Shown piece by piece: positions 62,164 through 64,000 of a stretch of DNA of 64,000 bases (position 1 is the stretch's first letter; every line of letters begins with the position of its first letter). The notes beneath the pieces were generated by a model. That model was not told where the DNA came from. It saw only the letters and a program-made list of their open reading frames with translations, and made no database searches. The translations under genes were made by a program, and so were the position numbers. The stretch is from a virus: the IMG/VR virus record IMGVR_UViG_3300043468_001414, positions 32,664 through 96,663 of that record; one strand, given 5' to 3'.

Positions 62164-62268
62164 CGCGAAGCGGAGCGCAGACACAATACGGGCGGGATCC
62201 GCATTGTGCAGAAAATAAAAAATCACCAATCCGAGATGGACGGCGAAAAGGGAAGGGGGGAATAAAAA

Positions 62269-62286
62269 AGCCGCCTTGCGGCGGCT
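62269..62286 (-). terminator. Rho-independent terminator, - strand
   Basis: Stem AGCCGCC / GGCGGCT with a 4-base loop; followed on the - strand by TTTTTTATTCC. It ends the 62292 gene. Confidence 0.85.
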
Positions 62287-62291
62287 GGGCC

Positions 62292-62972
62292 TCACGCTGC
62301 CTTGCGGCGGCGTGAGGGGGCGAATGCCTTCCGCATCGCATCGGCGGCGGAAAATGCGTCCGCGAGTGTGGCGGATTTCAGAATATCTTTTTCGGCTTGC
62401 TCAGAATCCTTATATTCAAACATGGGTGATCCGATTTCGGCTTGCATTTTCCCTTTTCGGAATCGGTTGCAAATTCCGCTTGCTGTAAGGTGGAAAGGAT
62501 TTTCCAGCGGTTTGCGTTCGGGCTTGGATTCTTTCGGCTTCAGAAATGGCAATGCTGTATCGGTAAATTTTTTCGCGGCGGCCTCCCCGCATCGGCGGCG
62601 GATTTCATGCGATCGGCGAATGACATTGCCAGGATCGGTATTTTTGAAGATGCGAAATTCCAGCGGCCCGGCGGAAATGGAGAGAAATTCCATCGGCATT
62701 TTTTCTTCTTTCAATTCGCCTTTTTTATTTCGCTTGAAACGCGGCGGATTGAAGGGGACGAAAAATCTATCCGATTCGATGGAAAGGGATTCCAATTCAA
62801 ATTCAATCCGAGTCTTACAATAAGACTCGATTTTTGTGGCCTTGGCTTTTCTTTCCAAGGCGGCGGCGGCGGCTTTTTCAAGCGCGGCGGAATCATCGTC
62901 GGCACGAGTCCAAGCGGTGCGCGGTGCGTTCCACAATTCGGCGGAGGATGTTAGACGGGATAGGTGTTTCAT
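62292..62972 (-). CDS. Hypothetical basic protein carrying the SYCKTR motif
   Basis: 226 residues, Lys/Arg-rich. The stretch IESYCKTRIEFE is coded by an AGTCTTA palindrome at 62811. MEFLSISAGPLEFRIFKNTD and HEIRRRCGEAAAKKF are further distinctive parts. No family recognised. It may bind nucleic acid, given its charge. Confidence 0.6.
   Translation of the reverse strand: MKHLSRLTSSAELWNAPRTAWTRADDDSAALEKAAAAALERKAKATKIESYCKTRIEFELESLSIESDRFFVPFNPPRFKRNKKGELKEEKMPMEFLSISAGPLEFRIFKNTDPGNVIRRSHEIRRRCGEAAAKKFTDTALPFLKPKESKPERKPLENPFHLTASGICNRFRKGKMQAEIGSPMFEYKDSEQAEKDILKSATLADAFSAADAMRKAFAPSRRRKAA
62811..62827. repeat. AGTCTTA-N3-TAAGACT palindrome inside a gene (62811)
   Basis: Loop CAA on the + strand (TTG on the coding strand). 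The coding reading is SYCKTR, the same as for the terminase small gene copy at 34674. Confidence 0.85.
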
Positions 62973-63004
62973 TTTTCGGACGGGGTATTTGGTTTCATTA
63001 AAAA

Positions 63005-63026
63005 GGCGGGCGGTTTCCCGCCCGCC
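63005..63026 (-). terminator. Rho-independent terminator, - strand
   Basis: Stem GGCGGGCGG / CCGCCCGCC with TTTC loop; followed on the - strand by TTTTTAATG. It closes the 63033 gene. Confidence 0.9.
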
Positions 63027-63032
63027 TTGTTT

Positions 63033-63800
63033 TTAGATTGCCATCATGTCTTGAGCAAGATTCTTGCAAGCGGTTTGCATTTCGACTATTGGAAAAATAT
63101 CTTTCTTAAATCTCTCAGCTCTTTTCCGTCTTGCTTCATCATTCCAAGCAGGGTGCGAATAGATGCAGAATGGATTTATTCCCGACATGAGATACCGCAG
63201 AAATTCAAGATTTCCACGCAAGGCGGATTTCGCTTTTCGGTTTTTCCCTTTTTCCATCTTAAAAAGCTGAAAACAAGCGGTGCGAAAAGTGCGGATTTTT
63301 CGCGCAAGGCGAATCCGTTTTTCCGTTTCCATTTGCTTTTCGGAATCGAAGGGAAAATCCCTTTCCGTCAGGTCGATAGATTGAATCCCGTCAGCATTTG
63401 TGTGATTTATTCGCAACTCTTTCCGGCAGGCTCTAAAAATTAGTTTGATGACAGAAAAAGGGATTTTTTCGCTCGTTTCCTTCCCCTTGCTTTTTTTCCA
63501 TGCGGTGATTTTTTCAAACCTTGCAAGGTGCAAAAAGGTAATTTGCGCCGCGTCTTGCTTTTCCCATATTGAAAGCGGTTTTTTGATTTTCGCCTCCAAG
63601 GATTTTTTGCGTTGAATTGCTGAAATGGGTTTTTTGCCCACTACCTTGCCGATGTCCCCTTTTCCTCCCCTTGGATTTTCCAAGCGGTGAATGATGGCCC
63701 TTGCAAGCTTTCCATGATTTTCGCAAGGAACTGATTCAATCCCGAAACAATCCCGAAAAAAGATCGATTCGCCGTTTTTATTAGTGAAGTTTTTTACCAT
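63033..63800 (-). CDS. Hypothetical basic protein at the head of the - strand block
   Basis: 255 residues from ATG 63800. Lys/Phe/Ile-rich, unlike its neighbours, in a locally AT-rich DNA. FFRDCFGIESVPCENHGKLARAI and PLSIWEKQDAAQITFLHLARF are notable. No family recognised. It starts 26 bases after the 48-bp repeat array. Confidence 0.6.
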   Translation of the reverse strand: MVKNFTNKNGESIFFRDCFGIESVPCENHGKLARAIIHRLENPRGGKGDIGKVVGKKPISAIQRKKSLEAKIKKPLSIWEKQDAAQITFLHLARFEKITAWKKSKGKETSEKIPFSVIKLIFRACRKELRINHTNADGIQSIDLTERDFPFDSEKQMETEKRIRLARKIRTFRTACFQLFKMEKGKNRKAKSALRGNLEFLRYLMSGINPFCIYSHPAWNDEARRKRAERFKKDIFPIVEMQTACKNLAQDMMAI

Positions 63801-63825
63801 AGAAAAAAAGGTTAATGTTTTTTCC

Positions 63826-64000
63826 TTCAATTAACAAGGGGATTCGCCGTGACATATTCGCGACTCATTCCCTTTCAATTAACAAGGGGATTCGCCGTGA
63901 CATATTCGCGACTCATTCCCTTTCAATTAACAAGGGGATTCGCCGTGACATATTCGCGACTCATTCCCTTTCAATTAACAAGGGGATTCGCCGTGACATA
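63826..64000. repeat. 48-bp perfect tandem repeats (3.6 copies in window)
   Basis: Units start at 63826, 63874, 63922 and 63970 with a 48-base period. They are identical from TTCAATTAACAAGGGG through CATTCCC; the last copy is cut at the window end. It may be an iteron array, a tandem promoter region or a regulatory array for the - strand genes. There are no unique spacers. Confidence 0.9.

Noticed and set aside
63826-64000. CRISPR array
   Set aside because: Although one end of the unit looks like a CRISPR repeat, all units are identical over the full 48 bases with no variable spacers and no cas genes nearby.

Overview
The window is a stretch of a tailed, temperate bacteriophage genome (about 110 tightly packed genes, most of them small, many joined by ATGA or GTGA overlaps). 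Phage hallmarks are a Nu1/GpA-type terminase pair, tail/adhesin genes, a holin-endolysin cassette, a tyrosine integrase and a CHC2-Toprim primase. The integrase lies beside a tRNA 3'-end sequence that has phage genes on both sides. It therefore looks like attP rather than attL/attR, and the molecule was probably not integrated when sequenced. No gene identifies the host. The fibre and adhesin style (Ig-like, RCC1, BspA-type repeats) and the accessory genes remind me of phages of Verrucomicrobiota or related environmental bacteria, but that is only an impression. The first gene is cut at its 5' end and the repeat array at the right end runs off the window, so the genome continues on both sides. 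Capsid and portal genes are not in view.

Layout. (1) 2-22611, + strand: virion surface and tail-fibre genes. They are rich in Ig-like, beta-propeller, BspA-like and BppU-N-like domains. Interposed is a small sugar-modifying cassette: a glycosyltransferase-like protein, zinc ribbons and a glycosyltransferase-sulfotransferase fusion. (2) 22640-24377, +: lysis cassette (membrane proteins, holins, a 27-residue membrane peptide, endolysin). (3) 24378-26821: lysogeny region with three ribbon-helix-helix regulators around an operator-like region, an excisionase-like gene, integrase and attP. (4) 26822-33920, +: early/replication genes (primase, ATPase). These are interrupted at 31180-32675 by a RAMP-like gene, an array of hairpins separated by GGCNN pentamers, and a further small gene. 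(5) 34406-37799, +: terminase and small genes. (6) 37907-63800, almost all - strand: a long block of small accessory genes. It includes a LuxR-type regulator, SNF2 helicase, a cytosine methyltransferase gene with a second full-length open frame, a DNA ligase-like protein, an AcrVA2-like protein and a ubiquitin-like/E2/E1/JAB cassette. One + strand gene, an HEYGH metallopeptidase, is embedded in it. (7) 63826-64000: 48-bp tandem repeats at the head of the - strand block.

The items most worth following up are the hairpin-GGCNN array, the dual-coding methyltransferase locus, the ubiquitin-like cassette with its neighbouring AGTCTTA-N3/4-TAAGACT palindromes, and the sulfotransferase inside the tail region. 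Functions of most small - strand genes are unknown to me. Family names come from recognising motifs by eye, with no database search.
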